Positions 1-9,075 of a DNA stretch of 64,000 bases are shown here, one piece after another. The stretch's first letter is position 1. Each line of letters opens with the position of its first letter. A program made the position numbers and the translations under genes. The notes beneath the pieces were generated by a model, which saw only the letters and a program-made list of their open reading frames with translations, had not been told where the DNA came from and made no database searches. This DNA is from Candidatus Binatia bacterium. Lineage in GTDB: Bacteria; Desulfobacterota; Binatia; Bin18. The stretch lies in contig JAJDTY010000044.1 of assembly GCA_022826945.1 (NCBI GenBank), positions 31,279 through 95,278 of the forward strand. The letters are read 5' to 3'.

Positions 1-45
1 GTTATTGAGTTTGCCCATCAGAAACGCCCCAAAGCTATGTTATAA
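1..45 (+). CDS. C-terminal end of an unidentified upstream gene (partial)
   Basis: Frame 1 is open from the left edge to a TAA at 43-45 and encodes 14 residues ending KRPKAML. It may be the tail of a gene lying mostly outside the window, on the same strand as cofE and 28 nt ahead of it. So short an open stretch could be chance, and no function can be read from it. Confidence 0.3.
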   Translation, partial: VIEFAHQKRPKAML

Positions 46-73
46 GTCGCACGGAGGACCTTGAGGACTTCTC

Positions 74-826
74 ATGAGTACGATTGCCATTATCCCCATT
101 CCCGGCGTTCCTCAGATCAAGCCCGGCGATGACCTGCCCGCCATCTTGCTCAAAGCCATCGATGACGCCAAAGTCGGCCTCAAGGATGGCGATATTTTGG
201 TCATGTGCCAAAAGATTGTCTCCAAAGCCGAAGGCGCAGTCATTGACCTGCGGACCATCACCCCTTCACCGTTTGCCATACAAATTGCAGACATGTGGGA
301 GAAAGACCCGCGCATGGTCGAGGTGGTGCTGACCGAGAGTAGTCGGATTGTTCGTATGAAAAACGGCGTGGTTATCACCGAGAGTAAACACGGCTGGGTG
401 TGTGCCAACTCCGGCGTTGACGCCTCCAATACCATTGCCGACGACATCGTCATTCTCCTGCCCAAAGACCCGGACGCTTCAGCCCGTCATCTTCGTTTAA
501 CTATTGAGCAGCAGCGTCACATTGCTATTGGCGTCATTATTACCGACACGTTTGGCCGGCCGTGGCGCGACGGCTTGGTCGAATTCGCGCTCGGTGTTTC
601 CGGCCTTGACCCGCTCGACGACCAGCGCGGAGAGGAAGACCTCCAGGGTCGCGAGCTACATCATACGGTCATTGCCGTGGCTGACGAACTCGCCGCGGCC
701 GCAGGGCTGCTGATGGAAAAGAGTGCCGCCATGCCCGCCGTTCTGATACGCGGCTATCGCTTCAAACCAGCCGACGTTGGGAGCGAATCCCTGAAACGAC
801 CGGCCGACGCCGACCTGTTTCGCTAG
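74..826 (+). CDS. cofE: Coenzyme F420-0:L-glutamate ligase
   Basis: This cytoplasmic GTP-dependent ligase adds glutamate residues to the phospholactate side chain of the deazaflavin cofactor F420. The 250-residue length fits the stand-alone CofE family. Visible family motifs are KIVSKAEG (47-54), NSGVDASN (112-119) and TDTFGRPWRDG (157-167). A TGAGGA ribosome site lies 6 nt before the ATG. No other F420 biosynthesis gene is in the window, but an LLM-class flavin/F420 oxidoreductase at 9076 could be a user of the cofactor; that link is inference. The next gene is 163 nt away, so cofE probably belongs to an upstream unit or stands alone. Confidence 0.94.
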   Translation: MSTIAIIPIPGVPQIKPGDDLPAILLKAIDDAKVGLKDGDILVMCQKIVSKAEGAVIDLRTITPSPFAIQIADMWEKDPRMVEVVLTESSRIVRMKNGVVITESKHGWVCANSGVDASNTIADDIVILLPKDPDASARHLRLTIEQQRHIAIGVIITDTFGRPWRDGLVEFALGVSGLDPLDDQRGEEDLQGRELHHTVIAVADELAAAAGLLMEKSAAMPAVLIRGYRFKPADVGSESLKRPADADLFR

Positions 827-989
827 CCGTGGTCTTTCCCACCCCTTGGATGGGGAGCGGTCAGGGTCATCTGAAAAAAAGTTGTAGAGTGAGAGGCCGG
901 GTGTTAGTATCTATCCTGATCGCTCGGTCGAACTTGACGATAATCCCGACTACCTTGCCGACTATGGTGGAAAGGGTGGCATTATCACA

Positions 990-2489
990 ATGGCTTCGCG
1001 TGATGTGGCTGGAGCGCGGCACAGTCGAGACGGCGACCCTGCACCCTCACTCTTTGGGCACTACGAGCTTGACGCGCAGTTTTTTGACGAAACCTTTGAG
1101 TCCGTAGGGCAACCCCGCCCTCACTACCAACTCCTTATCGACGAAATGGAGCGGATGTCCCAAGAGGAGGTTACGCGACTTCAGGAGCGTGTGACCCGCT
1201 CCTTTCTCCACGAGGGCATCACCTTCACCGTGTACGGGGACGAGGAGTCTATCGAACGAGTCATCCCCATCGATTGCGTTCCCCGCCTCGTACTCGCCCG
1301 GGAGTGGGAGCATATCGAGCGGGGGCTCATTCAGCGTGTCCGGGCGCTGAACCTCTTTCTCGCGGATGTCTACGGCAAGGGTCATATTATTAGCGACGGT
1401 ACCGTACCGCGCGACCTGGTGCATGGCTGTCCGAATTACCGCCCCGAGATGGAGGGGGTCCAGGTGCCGCTCGGGGCCTATGTGTCGGTGTGTGGGAGTG
1501 ACATCGTACGGACCGCCGATGGCTTCATGGTCTTGGAGGACAATCTCCGGGTACCTTCTGGAGTGTCGTATATGCTCGCCTGCCGGGAGGCGATCCGGCG
1601 CTCCTTCCCGCGGGTCTTTCGCCGCTACCACGTCCGGGCGGTGGACCACTACGGCCAGGAACTCCTCCGCGTTCTGCGCTCCCTCTCGCCTCGGAAGGGA
1701 GAAGAGCCGAGCATCGCCCTGCTTACACCCGGCGTATATAACTCGGCGTACTACGAACATGCCTTTCTGGCACGAGAGATGGGCATTGAACTCGTCACGG
1801 GCGACGACCTGCTCGTACGGGGAACACAGCTCTATATGCGCACGGTCCAGGGGTTGCGTCCCGTAGACGTCCTCTACCGGCGACTCGACGATGACTTTAT
1901 CGACCCCAAAGCCTTTCGCCCGGATTCCCACCTGGGCGTTCCGGGGCTGTTTGAGGTCTATCGGGCCGGACGCCTCGCGCTGGCCAATGCACCCGGCACC
2001 GGGGTTGCGGACGACAAGGCGGTGTATTCGTATGTGCCCCGCATGATCCGCTATTACCTCGACCAGGAACCAATTCTCGACAACGTTGAAACCTTTCTCT
2101 GCCGAGAACCCGAGGGCCTGGCCTACACGCTTGAGCACCTTGAAAACTTGGTGGTCAAGGCGGTGGGCGAGTCTGGCGGGTACGGCATGTTGGTCGGACC
2201 ACACGCCAGCCGGGAAGAGCGGGAAGCATTTGCCACCAAGCTCCGGGATCAGCCCGAGAATTATATCTCTCAGCCCGTTCTAGACCTATCTCGCGCACCA
2301 TGCCTTATCGACGGACGCCTTGAGGCACGCCACGTCGACCTCCGACCCTTCGTGCTGCACGGGGAGGAGACCCGGATCGTGCCTGGCGGGCTGTGCCGGG
2401 TCGCTCTGCGCAGGGGCAGCCTGGTGGTGAACTCGAGTCAAGGTGGCGGCTCCAAAGATGCCTGGATCATTGAGGAGGATATGCCGTGA
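990..2489 (+). CDS. Circularly permuted ATP-grasp protein (CP_ATPgrasp type 2, DUF404/407-like)
   Basis: A 499-residue protein of the circularly permuted ATP-grasp family, predicted from the fold to form amide bonds with ATP; the substrates are unknown. Characteristic stretches include ADVYGKGHI near 123, the EDNLRVPSG block near 188, VLYRRLDDDF near 294, NAPGTGVADDKAVY near 333, VVKAVGESGGYGM near 388 and the C-terminal SSQGGGSKDAWI. It overlaps the alpha-E gene by 4 nt. These two families usually sit side by side, often with transglutaminase or protease genes, which are absent here. Instead the unit continues into a partner-switching cascade. Family assignment is firm; reaction and product are not. 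Confidence 0.9.
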   Translation: MASRDVAGARHSRDGDPAPSLFGHYELDAQFFDETFESVGQPRPHYQLLIDEMERMSQEEVTRLQERVTRSFLHEGITFTVYGDEESIERVIPIDCVPRLVLAREWEHIERGLIQRVRALNLFLADVYGKGHIISDGTVPRDLVHGCPNYRPEMEGVQVPLGAYVSVCGSDIVRTADGFMVLEDNLRVPSGVSYMLACREAIRRSFPRVFRRYHVRAVDHYGQELLRVLRSLSPRKGEEPSIALLTPGVYNSAYYEHAFLAREMGIELVTGDDLLVRGTQLYMRTVQGLRPVDVLYRRLDDDFIDPKAFRPDSHLGVPGLFEVYRAGRLALANAPGTGVADDKAVYSYVPRMIRYYLDQEPILDNVETFLCREPEGLAYTLEHLENLVVKAVGESGGYGMLVGPHASREEREAFATKLRDQPENYISQPVLDLSRAPCLIDGRLEARHVDLRPFVLHGEETRIVPGGLCRVALRRGSLVVNSSQGGGSKDAWIIEEDMP

Positions 2490-3469
2490 TACTCGCCCGT
2501 GTCGCAGATTCGCTCTACTGGATGAACCGCTACCTGGAACGAGTGGAACACATCGCCCGTCTCCTGGGCTTGCAGCTCGAACACCTCCCCTCCAGCCCGG
2601 TCCATGAGATCGCCAATGGTTGGCGACGGCTCTTCAGCAGTCTTGATGCGCGTCCCCCCGGTGCGGATATCTACGGCGGCCCGGAGGACGAGGACGATTT
2701 CTTTTTCGCCGACGGCTATACCCTGACCGACTATCTGACCTTCGATACCACCAATCCCACCTCCATTGTGTTCTGCCTGACCGCGGCTCGGGAAAATGCC
2801 CGTCAGGTACGCGACGCCATCAGCAACGGGATTTGGTCGAGCCTCAACCGCGCCTACCTGCGCTTACGAGACACCAACTTGGTGGATATCTGGTCCAGGG
2901 AACCCGTTATGCTGTACCGCGATATCGTCGAGACGGTCCAACTCTTCGACGGCGTGTGCGCGAGTTCCATGCGCCGGGACGCAGGCTGGCACTTTATGCG
3001 CATCGGTCGATTTATCGAGCGGGCCCAACTCGTCGGTTCCCTCCTTGAGGCGCATTGTGCAAACGTCAGGGACACGGCTGAGGAGGATAGTGACTGGGCG
3101 GGCCTTCTTCGGGCCTGTAATGCCTTTGAGGCCTACTGCCAACTCCACGGTGCCCAGATTGGGAGAGACAAGGTGCTGGGCTTTCTGGTGTACGATGCTG
3201 AATTGTCTTATTCCTTGCGTTTCGCCGTCAATCGGCTCCGGACGAGCCTGGAGACGATTGACCCACCGGTCCGCGGACGCCTGCCGGGGGAGCCATACGA
3301 GATTGTTGGGCGTCTGGATTCGGCCCTCTCCCACCACATGGTTAATCTGACAGATGGTGGAGGAGGCTGGTATGATCTTGCCGATCTCGTTATATTGTGT
3401 CGGAATTTCCACGAAGCCCTCGAGCGGACCTATGTCTATTATCCAACCGAAGCGCAGGCGGCTTCCTGA
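2486..3469 (+). CDS. Alpha-E domain protein (DUF403)
   Basis: This all-helical 327-residue protein belongs to the alpha-E family, the obligate neighbour of the permuted ATP-grasp enzyme. It opens with ILARVADSLYWMNRYLERVE, the typical family start containing the arginine- and glutamate-rich helix that names the family. Its GTG start overlaps the preceding stop (GTGA, 2486-2489), and GAGGAGG lies 7 nt upstream, which supports translational coupling. The biochemical role is unknown; a part in peptide or amide synthesis or modification with the preceding enzyme is the standing prediction. Its stop abuts the ATG of the anti-sigma-type kinase with no gap. Confidence 0.9.
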   Translation: MILARVADSLYWMNRYLERVEHIARLLGLQLEHLPSSPVHEIANGWRRLFSSLDARPPGADIYGGPEDEDDFFFADGYTLTDYLTFDTTNPTSIVFCLTAARENARQVRDAISNGIWSSLNRAYLRLRDTNLVDIWSREPVMLYRDIVETVQLFDGVCASSMRRDAGWHFMRIGRFIERAQLVGSLLEAHCANVRDTAEEDSDWAGLLRACNAFEAYCQLHGAQIGRDKVLGFLVYDAELSYSLRFAVNRLRTSLETIDPPVRGRLPGEPYEIVGRLDSALSHHMVNLTDGGGGWYDLADLVILCRNFHEALERTYVYYPTEAQAAS

Positions 3470-3961
3470 ATGTCCGGCGGGCGCACCGCGCGTATCATGG
3501 TGAAACCGATGCCACCCCGCGAACCCCAACCGAACATTGATATCTCCCTCGCCTCCGACCTTTCCGCCCTTCCCATGCTCGCCCAGGCTATCCAGGAGTT
3601 CGGGACTGCCCACGCGCTCAGTCGGGACCTTCAAAGTCGCCTGAACCTCGTTCTGGACGAACTGGTAACAAACAGTGTTTGCTATGCCCTCCCCGATCTT
3701 GTCGAACCTGAGCTTCGATTGCGTCTATTCGTTGACCAGGACACCATCGTGGCTCAACTCGAAGACAACGGCGAGGCGTACAACCCATTTGAGGAGGCCC
3801 CAGAGCCGGATACCAGTCTGGGCATTGCGGAGCGTCCCATCGGCGGTCTCGGCATTTTTTTTGTCAAGAAGCTGACCGACAGTAGCACCTATGAGCGTAT
3901 CGATGGACGTAATCGTATTACCCTGAAAAACGCGATTGGAGGGCAAGCCAGTGACGAATGA
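3470..3961 (+). CDS. RsbW-type serine kinase / anti-sigma factor ATPase
   Basis: A 163-residue GHKL ATPase of the RsbW/SpoIIAB class. In partner switching these kinases phosphorylate a STAS antagonist and bind either it or a target such as a sigma factor. The N-box is LNLVLDELVTNSVCYA (about 62-77), the G1 box is LEDNGEAYNP (about 96-105) and the G2-like stretch is GGLGIFFVKKL (about 125-135). The ATG follows the alpha-E stop directly. The next gene is its expected STAS partner and overlaps it. No sigma factor is encoded nearby, so the final target is unknown. The first ten residues may be untranslated if a later ATG is used. Confidence 0.86.
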   Translation: MSGGRTARIMVKPMPPREPQPNIDISLASDLSALPMLAQAIQEFGTAHALSRDLQSRLNLVLDELVTNSVCYALPDLVEPELRLRLFVDQDTIVAQLEDNGEAYNPFEEAPEPDTSLGIAERPIGGLGIFFVKKLTDSSTYERIDGRNRITLKNAIGGQASDE

Positions 3962-4301
3962 AAATGCGCTGTCCGTGCAAACCGAGCGAGCCGAAAAGGC
4001 CGTTATCGTCTGTCCGGTAGGGCGGGTGGACGGAAGCAATGTGGGAGTGCTGGAAAGCGCTATTCGAGAGCTGCTCGATGCGGACCAGAAGACGCTCGTC
4101 TTCGATTTTGAGGAGCTGAACTACATCAGCAGTGCTGGCTTGCGTGTGCTTCTGGTAACGGCCCGACGGGCACAGGCGGAAGGGGGAAAGGCGCTATTTT
4201 GCGGGCTGGCCGAACACATCGCCCATGTCTTTGAGATCAGCGGGTTCACGAATATCTTGACGATTTGCCAGAGCCGCAGCGAGGCGCTGGCTGCCTTGTA
4301 G
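3951..4301 (+). CDS. STAS-domain anti-sigma factor antagonist
   Basis: A single STAS domain of 116 residues, the RsbV/SpoIIAA type of phosphorylatable switch protein. The central YISSAGLRVLL carries the expected phosphoacceptor serine (Ser60 or Ser61). GTG at 3951 is chosen over the upstream TTG at 3936 because GGAGGG lies 7 nt before it; this start overlaps the end of the RsbW-type gene by 11 nt. The protein would be phosphorylated by that kinase and dephosphorylated by the PP2C domain of the next gene, giving a complete kinase/switch/phosphatase set. Confidence 0.88.
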   Translation: MTNENALSVQTERAEKAVIVCPVGRVDGSNVGVLESAIRELLDADQKTLVFDFEELNYISSAGLRVLLVTARRAQAEGGKALFCGLAEHIAHVFEISGFTNILTICQSRSEALAAL

Positions 4302-4331
4302 ACACCGACTCCGATAGAGAGGGACCAGACC

Positions 4332-5522
4332 TTGACAACATCACCTGTTCGCCTCCTCGTGGTAGATGACGAAGAAGACCTCGAACTGCTCATCCGCCAG
4401 AAATTTCGTCGTCGTATCCGTAAAGGCGAATTCGATTTCGTTTTTGCCCGGCATGGCCAGGAAGCACTCGAAAAGCTCGCCGAGAACCCCGACATTCACT
4501 TGGTACTCTCGGATATCAACATGCCCGTCATGGACGGGCTCGCGCTGCTGAGCAAGCTCGAAGACACCAACCCTGACGTCCAGGCGGTCATCGTTTCCGC
4601 CTACGGCGACATGGAGAATATCCGTACCGCCATGAACCGGGGTGCCTTCGATTTTGTAACCAAACCAATCAATTTTGACGACCTCGAAATCACGATTGAA
4701 AAGACACTCAACCATATCCGCGCCCTGGAAACCGCCCAGGAAGCACGGGACCGGCTCGTCGTCCTCAAGCGGGAACTCGATGTGGCCCAGCAGGTGCAAA
4801 TGTCCGCCCTGCCCAAGGAGATCCCGAGCAGCGAGACCCACGATGTCCAGGCGCTGATGATCCCGGCCCGGGAAGTCGGCGGGGACTTCTACGATTTTTT
4901 TCCCCTGAGCGATGAATTGATCGGTCTGGTCATCGCGGATGTCTCGGGCAAAGGGATTCCGGCGGCGCTGTTTACCCTCATGACGCGGACCCTCCTCAAA
5001 GGAACGGCCCGAGATTCCCCGTCACCCGCCGACTGCCTGAGCAGGGTGAACGATCTGCTGGCCGAGGACAACGAAACCTGTATTTTCATCACCCTTTTCT
5101 ATGGGGTGTTTGATCTGCGGGACGGCGTCTTCCTTTACAGCAACGGTGGGCATAACCCACCCCGCCTGTTGCGGAGCGATTCCCGGATCGAGGAGATTCC
5201 CCCCACTGGGAATCTGGTCCTCGGGATTGCCCCCGGACACGAATATCGCAACGGTGAGGTCCGGCTTGCCCCTGGGGATACCCTTTTCCTGTACACAGAC
5301 GGCATTACCGAGGCCCAGAACACCGATGATGAAGAGTTTGGAGAAGAGCGCCTCGATACGAAACTGGCCAGTCTTGGGCAGGTATCCGCCCGTGATATTG
5401 TGACCACGGTCGTCGATGAGGTGCGTACCTTTGCCGGAGATGCGCCGCAATCGGACGATATTACCTGCATTGCGATGCGCGTCGCCACCCTGCTTTCTTC
5501 CTCCGCTGTCGACGGGACATGA
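4332..5522 (+). CDS. Response regulator with PP2C (RsbU/SpoIIE) phosphatase domain
   Basis: This 396-residue protein has an N-terminal receiver domain with phosphoacceptor Asp61 in LVLSDINMPVMDG and the acidic pair in VVDDEED. A short helical linker (about 125-155) leads to a SpoIIE-type PP2C phosphatase with metal-binding segments GGDFYDFF, IADVSGKGIPAALF, NGGHNPP, LYTDGITEA and the final QSDDITCIAMR. It would dephosphorylate the preceding STAS protein when its receiver is phosphorylated, probably by the histidine kinase two genes downstream. The TTG start has GAGAGGGA upstream. The stop overlaps the next ATG by 4 nt. Confidence 0.93.
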   Translation: MTTSPVRLLVVDDEEDLELLIRQKFRRRIRKGEFDFVFARHGQEALEKLAENPDIHLVLSDINMPVMDGLALLSKLEDTNPDVQAVIVSAYGDMENIRTAMNRGAFDFVTKPINFDDLEITIEKTLNHIRALETAQEARDRLVVLKRELDVAQQVQMSALPKEIPSSETHDVQALMIPAREVGGDFYDFFPLSDELIGLVIADVSGKGIPAALFTLMTRTLLKGTARDSPSPADCLSRVNDLLAEDNETCIFITLFYGVFDLRDGVFLYSNGGHNPPRLLRSDSRIEEIPPTGNLVLGIAPGHEYRNGEVRLAPGDTLFLYTDGITEAQNTDDEEFGEERLDTKLASLGQVSARDIVTTVVDEVRTFAGDAPQSDDITCIAMRVATLLSSSAVDGT

Positions 5523-6688
5523 TGCGCTCTACCCCAGCCCTTTTTCGTGCTACCCTGGGTCTCGTCGCCTGGGTCGGCGTGATGTTACATACCGTGCAGA
5601 CGGTTGGCGCCGAAGAGTTGGTCTTTGGTCAGTCCGCAGCCTTGAGCGGCCCGGCCCGAGCCCTGGGCCAGGGGATGCGCGTCGGCCTGCTTGCCGCTTT
5701 CGAGGCGGTCAATCAGCAGGGAGGGATTCATGGCCAGCGCCTCGTCCTGGATTCCCTGGACGATGCCTATGAACCCGAGGCGGCCATCGCCAACACTCGT
5801 GAGCTTATCCGGCGTAACGTCTTTGCCCTAGTTGGTGCGGTTGGCACCCCGACTTCTTTGGCCGCCCAGCCGATTGCCACCGAGGCCGGTGTTCCCTATC
5901 TCGCGCCCTTTACCGGGGCGGAGTTCCTGCGCGACGCCCAACTCCGGCCCAATGTGCTCAATATGCGAGCCTCCTACTATCAGGAAACCGAGGAGATGGT
6001 CGCTCGTCTCACTGCCGACCTGGGTGTGCAGCGGCTCGGTATTCTCTACCAGAACGATTCCTATGGACGCGCCGGGCTGACGGGCGTACGCCGTGCCGTC
6101 GCCCGTCTTAATCTGCCCCCCGTTGCGGAAGCGGACTATCCGCGCAACACCGAGGCGGTCAAAGTCGCCCTGCTCGACCTGCGCCGCTCCCGGCCCGAGG
6201 CGATTGTCATCATCGGGGCCTACAGGCCCGCGGCCGCCCTGATCCGCTGGGCTAGGCGGCTCGACTTCAACCCGTATTTCATCAATATTTCCTTTGTCGG
6301 CAGTTCGGCCCTGGCGAGGGAACTCGGCCCCGACGGGGCTGGGGTCTATGTCACCCAGGTCGTTCCCTTCCCCACTGACGTCAGCCTCCCGGTAGTCGCC
6401 CACTATCAGCAAGCCCTGGCTGCGGTGGACCCGGAGAGTACGCCGGGCTTCGTGTCACTTGAAGGGTATCTGGCGGGCCGCCTCGTAGCAGAGGGCCTGC
6501 GTCTGGCCGGACCCAACCCAACCAGGACAGGATTTCTTGACGCGCTACGAAAGGCTGAGACCATCGACCTGGACGGTTTCCTGCTGCGCTATGGTCCGGC
6601 TGACAATCAAGGTTCCGACCAAGTCTATCTGACCATTATCGACAGTCAGGGACGTTTTCGGTCAGTCCAGAGAATGGTGCCGCAATGA
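5519..6688 (+). CDS. Periplasmic branched-chain-amino-acid-type binding protein (ABC substrate-binding family)
   Basis: A 389-residue type I periplasmic binding protein of the LivJ family. The first 31 residues form a Sec signal peptide ending VQTVGA, and mature sequence begins EELVFGQSAALSGPARALG, a typical strand-1 opening. GVPYLAPFTGAEFLR and LGILYQNDSYGRAGL are family-typical. No permease or ATPase gene accompanies it. It is wedged, with 4-nt overlaps on both sides, between the response regulator/phosphatase and a membrane histidine kinase. It is therefore more likely the periplasmic sensor of that kinase than a transport component; this is inference. An alternative ATG lies one codon downstream (5522). 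Confidence 0.9.
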   Translation: MMRSTPALFRATLGLVAWVGVMLHTVQTVGAEELVFGQSAALSGPARALGQGMRVGLLAAFEAVNQQGGIHGQRLVLDSLDDAYEPEAAIANTRELIRRNVFALVGAVGTPTSLAAQPIATEAGVPYLAPFTGAEFLRDAQLRPNVLNMRASYYQETEEMVARLTADLGVQRLGILYQNDSYGRAGLTGVRRAVARLNLPPVAEADYPRNTEAVKVALLDLRRSRPEAIVIIGAYRPAAALIRWARRLDFNPYFINISFVGSSALARELGPDGAGVYVTQVVPFPTDVSLPVVAHYQQALAAVDPESTPGFVSLEGYLAGRLVAEGLRLAGPNPTRTGFLDALRKAETIDLDGFLLRYGPADNQGSDQVYLTIIDSQGRFRSVQRMVPQ

Positions 6689-8973
6689 GCCATGACGACC
6701 GCCCCGTCACCACCTCCGGAGAAGCCCTGGCCCTGCGCCCTTCCCCTTCTGCAGAAGGAGTGGAACCGGAAAAGGGACGCCGGCTCCGCCTCGGGATCGG
6801 GCCACAGCTCTATATCGGTCTGCTGGGCGGCGTCCTGCTGACCCTGAGTGCCAGCCTAGTGGCTTATTTCTCTTTTCACCAGATTGTCCAGCACGGCTCC
6901 CGACTGACGGAGTCCAGCATCCCCAACCTGAGCAGTGCGGTAGACGCGGCGCGCCAGAGTTCTGTTGTGGTGAACGGGGCACTCCGCCTCATCTCCGCCT
7001 CTTCGCTCCAGGAACACGGAACAGTGGCCGAAGAGTTGGCCAGAGAACAGTCCGCCCTCAGCACCCTCATCCAGGAACTCGCGTCCCAGACCGCCTTTGG
7101 TGAACAGACCCGTCTGATCGAAGACCACCTCGCCGAACTGAGCGTCCACCTGGAGCTCATCCAACAATCGGCCGCCCGCCGTCTGGTCATCGCACAGGCA
7201 TTGGAGGGCCTCAAGCTGGAACTTGACGAGACGAACCGACGTATCGAGCAACACATCGTGACCCTGATCGATGATCAGGACTTCTATCTGGTGGAGGGGC
7301 TGCGCCGCCTGCAAGACCAGCCGAGCCCGATCAATGAGCGCGCTTCCGAAACCGAGCTCACCTACTCCCGAGACCTGACAACCCTGAACCACCAGGCTAA
7401 TCTCTCCGTGCTCCTGTTGAGCAATGCCCTGGCCCTGTCAGACCGAGGCCTGCTTCCGCCCCTCCGCGAGCGCTTCCGCAGTACTGTGCAGAACTTCCGG
7501 CGCGCCTATGAGCGGCTGTCGGTGCGGACCCCGGACAGCGTTCTCGGAACAGACCTGGAGCGCCTGGCACAAATGGGGGAGGCTGATGAAGGGAGCGCCC
7601 CCTTACGCGAAGAATCCCTCCCCTCGTTGACCAGTGCGGTGATCGATACTGGGATTATTCCCCTGCGCGAAGAGACCCTGCTTCGCCTGGAGCAAGAAGA
7701 GGCCGCGCTGGCAAAAGGTCGTGCGGCTTCTGCCATGCTCCTCACCGAGGTGAACACCCTGGTAGAAGAGATCAACGATGAAGCGGTCGAATCCAGTAAC
7801 GCTGCCCAGTCTGCCGCCCAGACCGGGCGGTTGATCCTCGGAGTCCTCAACATCCTGAGCATCTCAGGCGCCCTTCTCATCGGCTGGTTGTTTGTCGGAC
7901 GCTATATGATCCGCCGCTTGGTTGGGCTGGCTACGGCCATGCGCTCCATGGCCAGCGGCGACCTGGAGGTGCCGGTCGAGGTGAAGGGCAGTGACGAGGT
8001 GACGGATATGGCCAACGCCCTGGAAGTCTTCCGACGCTACGCCCTGGAAGTGCAGCGGCTGAACTTGGTCGAGAAGCTGGCCAAAGAGCTGGATGCGAAG
8101 AACCACACCCTTGAGCAGACCTTAGAACATCTCGAACAGGCGCAAGAACAGATCGTCGTCGAACAAAAACTTGCCTCACTCGGTCAGCTCACCGCCGGGG
8201 TGGCCCATGAAATCAAGAATCCGCTGAACTTTGTGAGTAACTTCTCCGAAGTGTCTGTCGAACTGGTTGATGAGATCGAGGAAGTCATGGAGGAGGCGAA
8301 GAGCGGAGAGGTCGAGATGTCTGAAGAAATCACGCCCATCCTCTCGGACCTCAGGCTGAACCTCCAGAAGGTCAAGGAGCATAGCCAACGCGCCGACGGT
8401 ATCGTGCGGAGCATGCTCGAACATTCCCGTGGCGGGCCGGGAGATTGGCGGGAGACCGACCTGAACGCTCTGCTGAAGCAATACGTGGACCTCTCCTATC
8501 ACGCGATGCGCGCGAATAATACAGACTTCAATGTGACGCTGACCCAGGACCTCGACCCGGAAATGGGTATGCTCACGGTTGTCCCCCAGGACATCGGTCG
8601 GGTATTCCTCAATCTCGTCAACAATGCCTGCCAGGCCCTCGATGAAAAACGCCAGAACTCGGACGGGGGCTTTGAGCCGGAACTGCGTATCACCAGCAGC
8701 CGCCTGGAAGATCACGCCGAGTTCGACATTCGCGACAACGGCCCCGGTATTCCGGAGGAACTACGCGAGCGGATCTTCGAGCCCTTCGTGACCACGAAGA
8801 AGCCGGGCGAAGGAACAGGACTTGGCCTGTCACTAACCATGGACATCCTCACCCGCCACGGAGGTTCCATCCATCTCGATACCGAGGAGGGCGTCTTTAC
8901 CGAGATGCGAGTAATCCTCCCGCTCGAACCGCCTCAGGATACCGGTCACGAACCCCCTGCAGCAGCAGGGTAA
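6685..8973 (+). CDS. Membrane sensor histidine kinase (HAMP-HisKA-HATPase)
   Basis: A 762-residue inner-membrane kinase. A first membrane segment (about 36-60) precedes a long helical periplasmic region (about 61-390), then a second segment (LILGVLNILSISGALLIGWLF). A HAMP domain, a coiled coil and a dimerisation domain with phosphoacceptor His near 508 in GVAHEIKNPLNF follow. The ATPase has an N-box at FLNLVNNACQAL, a G1 box at DIRDNGPGIP and a G2 box at GEGTGLGLSLTMDI. It overlaps the binding-protein gene by 4 nt and is the last gene of the operon. It probably phosphorylates the receiver of the PP2C protein, with the binding protein supplying ligand input. Confidence 0.93.
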   Translation: MSHDDRPVTTSGEALALRPSPSAEGVEPEKGRRLRLGIGPQLYIGLLGGVLLTLSASLVAYFSFHQIVQHGSRLTESSIPNLSSAVDAARQSSVVVNGALRLISASSLQEHGTVAEELAREQSALSTLIQELASQTAFGEQTRLIEDHLAELSVHLELIQQSAARRLVIAQALEGLKLELDETNRRIEQHIVTLIDDQDFYLVEGLRRLQDQPSPINERASETELTYSRDLTTLNHQANLSVLLLSNALALSDRGLLPPLRERFRSTVQNFRRAYERLSVRTPDSVLGTDLERLAQMGEADEGSAPLREESLPSLTSAVIDTGIIPLREETLLRLEQEEAALAKGRAASAMLLTEVNTLVEEINDEAVESSNAAQSAAQTGRLILGVLNILSISGALLIGWLFVGRYMIRRLVGLATAMRSMASGDLEVPVEVKGSDEVTDMANALEVFRRYALEVQRLNLVEKLAKELDAKNHTLEQTLEHLEQAQEQIVVEQKLASLGQLTAGVAHEIKNPLNFVSNFSEVSVELVDEIEEVMEEAKSGEVEMSEEITPILSDLRLNLQKVKEHSQRADGIVRSMLEHSRGGPGDWRETDLNALLKQYVDLSYHAMRANNTDFNVTLTQDLDPEMGMLTVVPQDIGRVFLNLVNNACQALDEKRQNSDGGFEPELRITSSRLEDHAEFDIRDNGPGIPEELRERIFEPFVTTKKPGEGTGLGLSLTMDILTRHGGSIHLDTEEGVFTEMRVILPLEPPQDTGHEPPAAAG

Positions 8974-9075
8974 CCGGCCGTTTCTCGCTGGTGCTCCGAC
9001 CTGCGTCCGCCTTTGCGCTCCTGCGGCTGTTTGTGGTAGTCACAGGCAAATATTTATCTCGCGAGGGGAAACCGC

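Noticed and set aside
829..1107. 92-codon frame between cofE and the ATP-grasp gene
   Set aside because: No ribosome site, no familiar features, and it overlaps the start of a well-supported gene in another frame.
1047..2204. 385-codon minus-strand frame
   Set aside because: Antisense shadow of the ATP-grasp gene; no ribosome site, no domain, and the plus strand is clearly coding.
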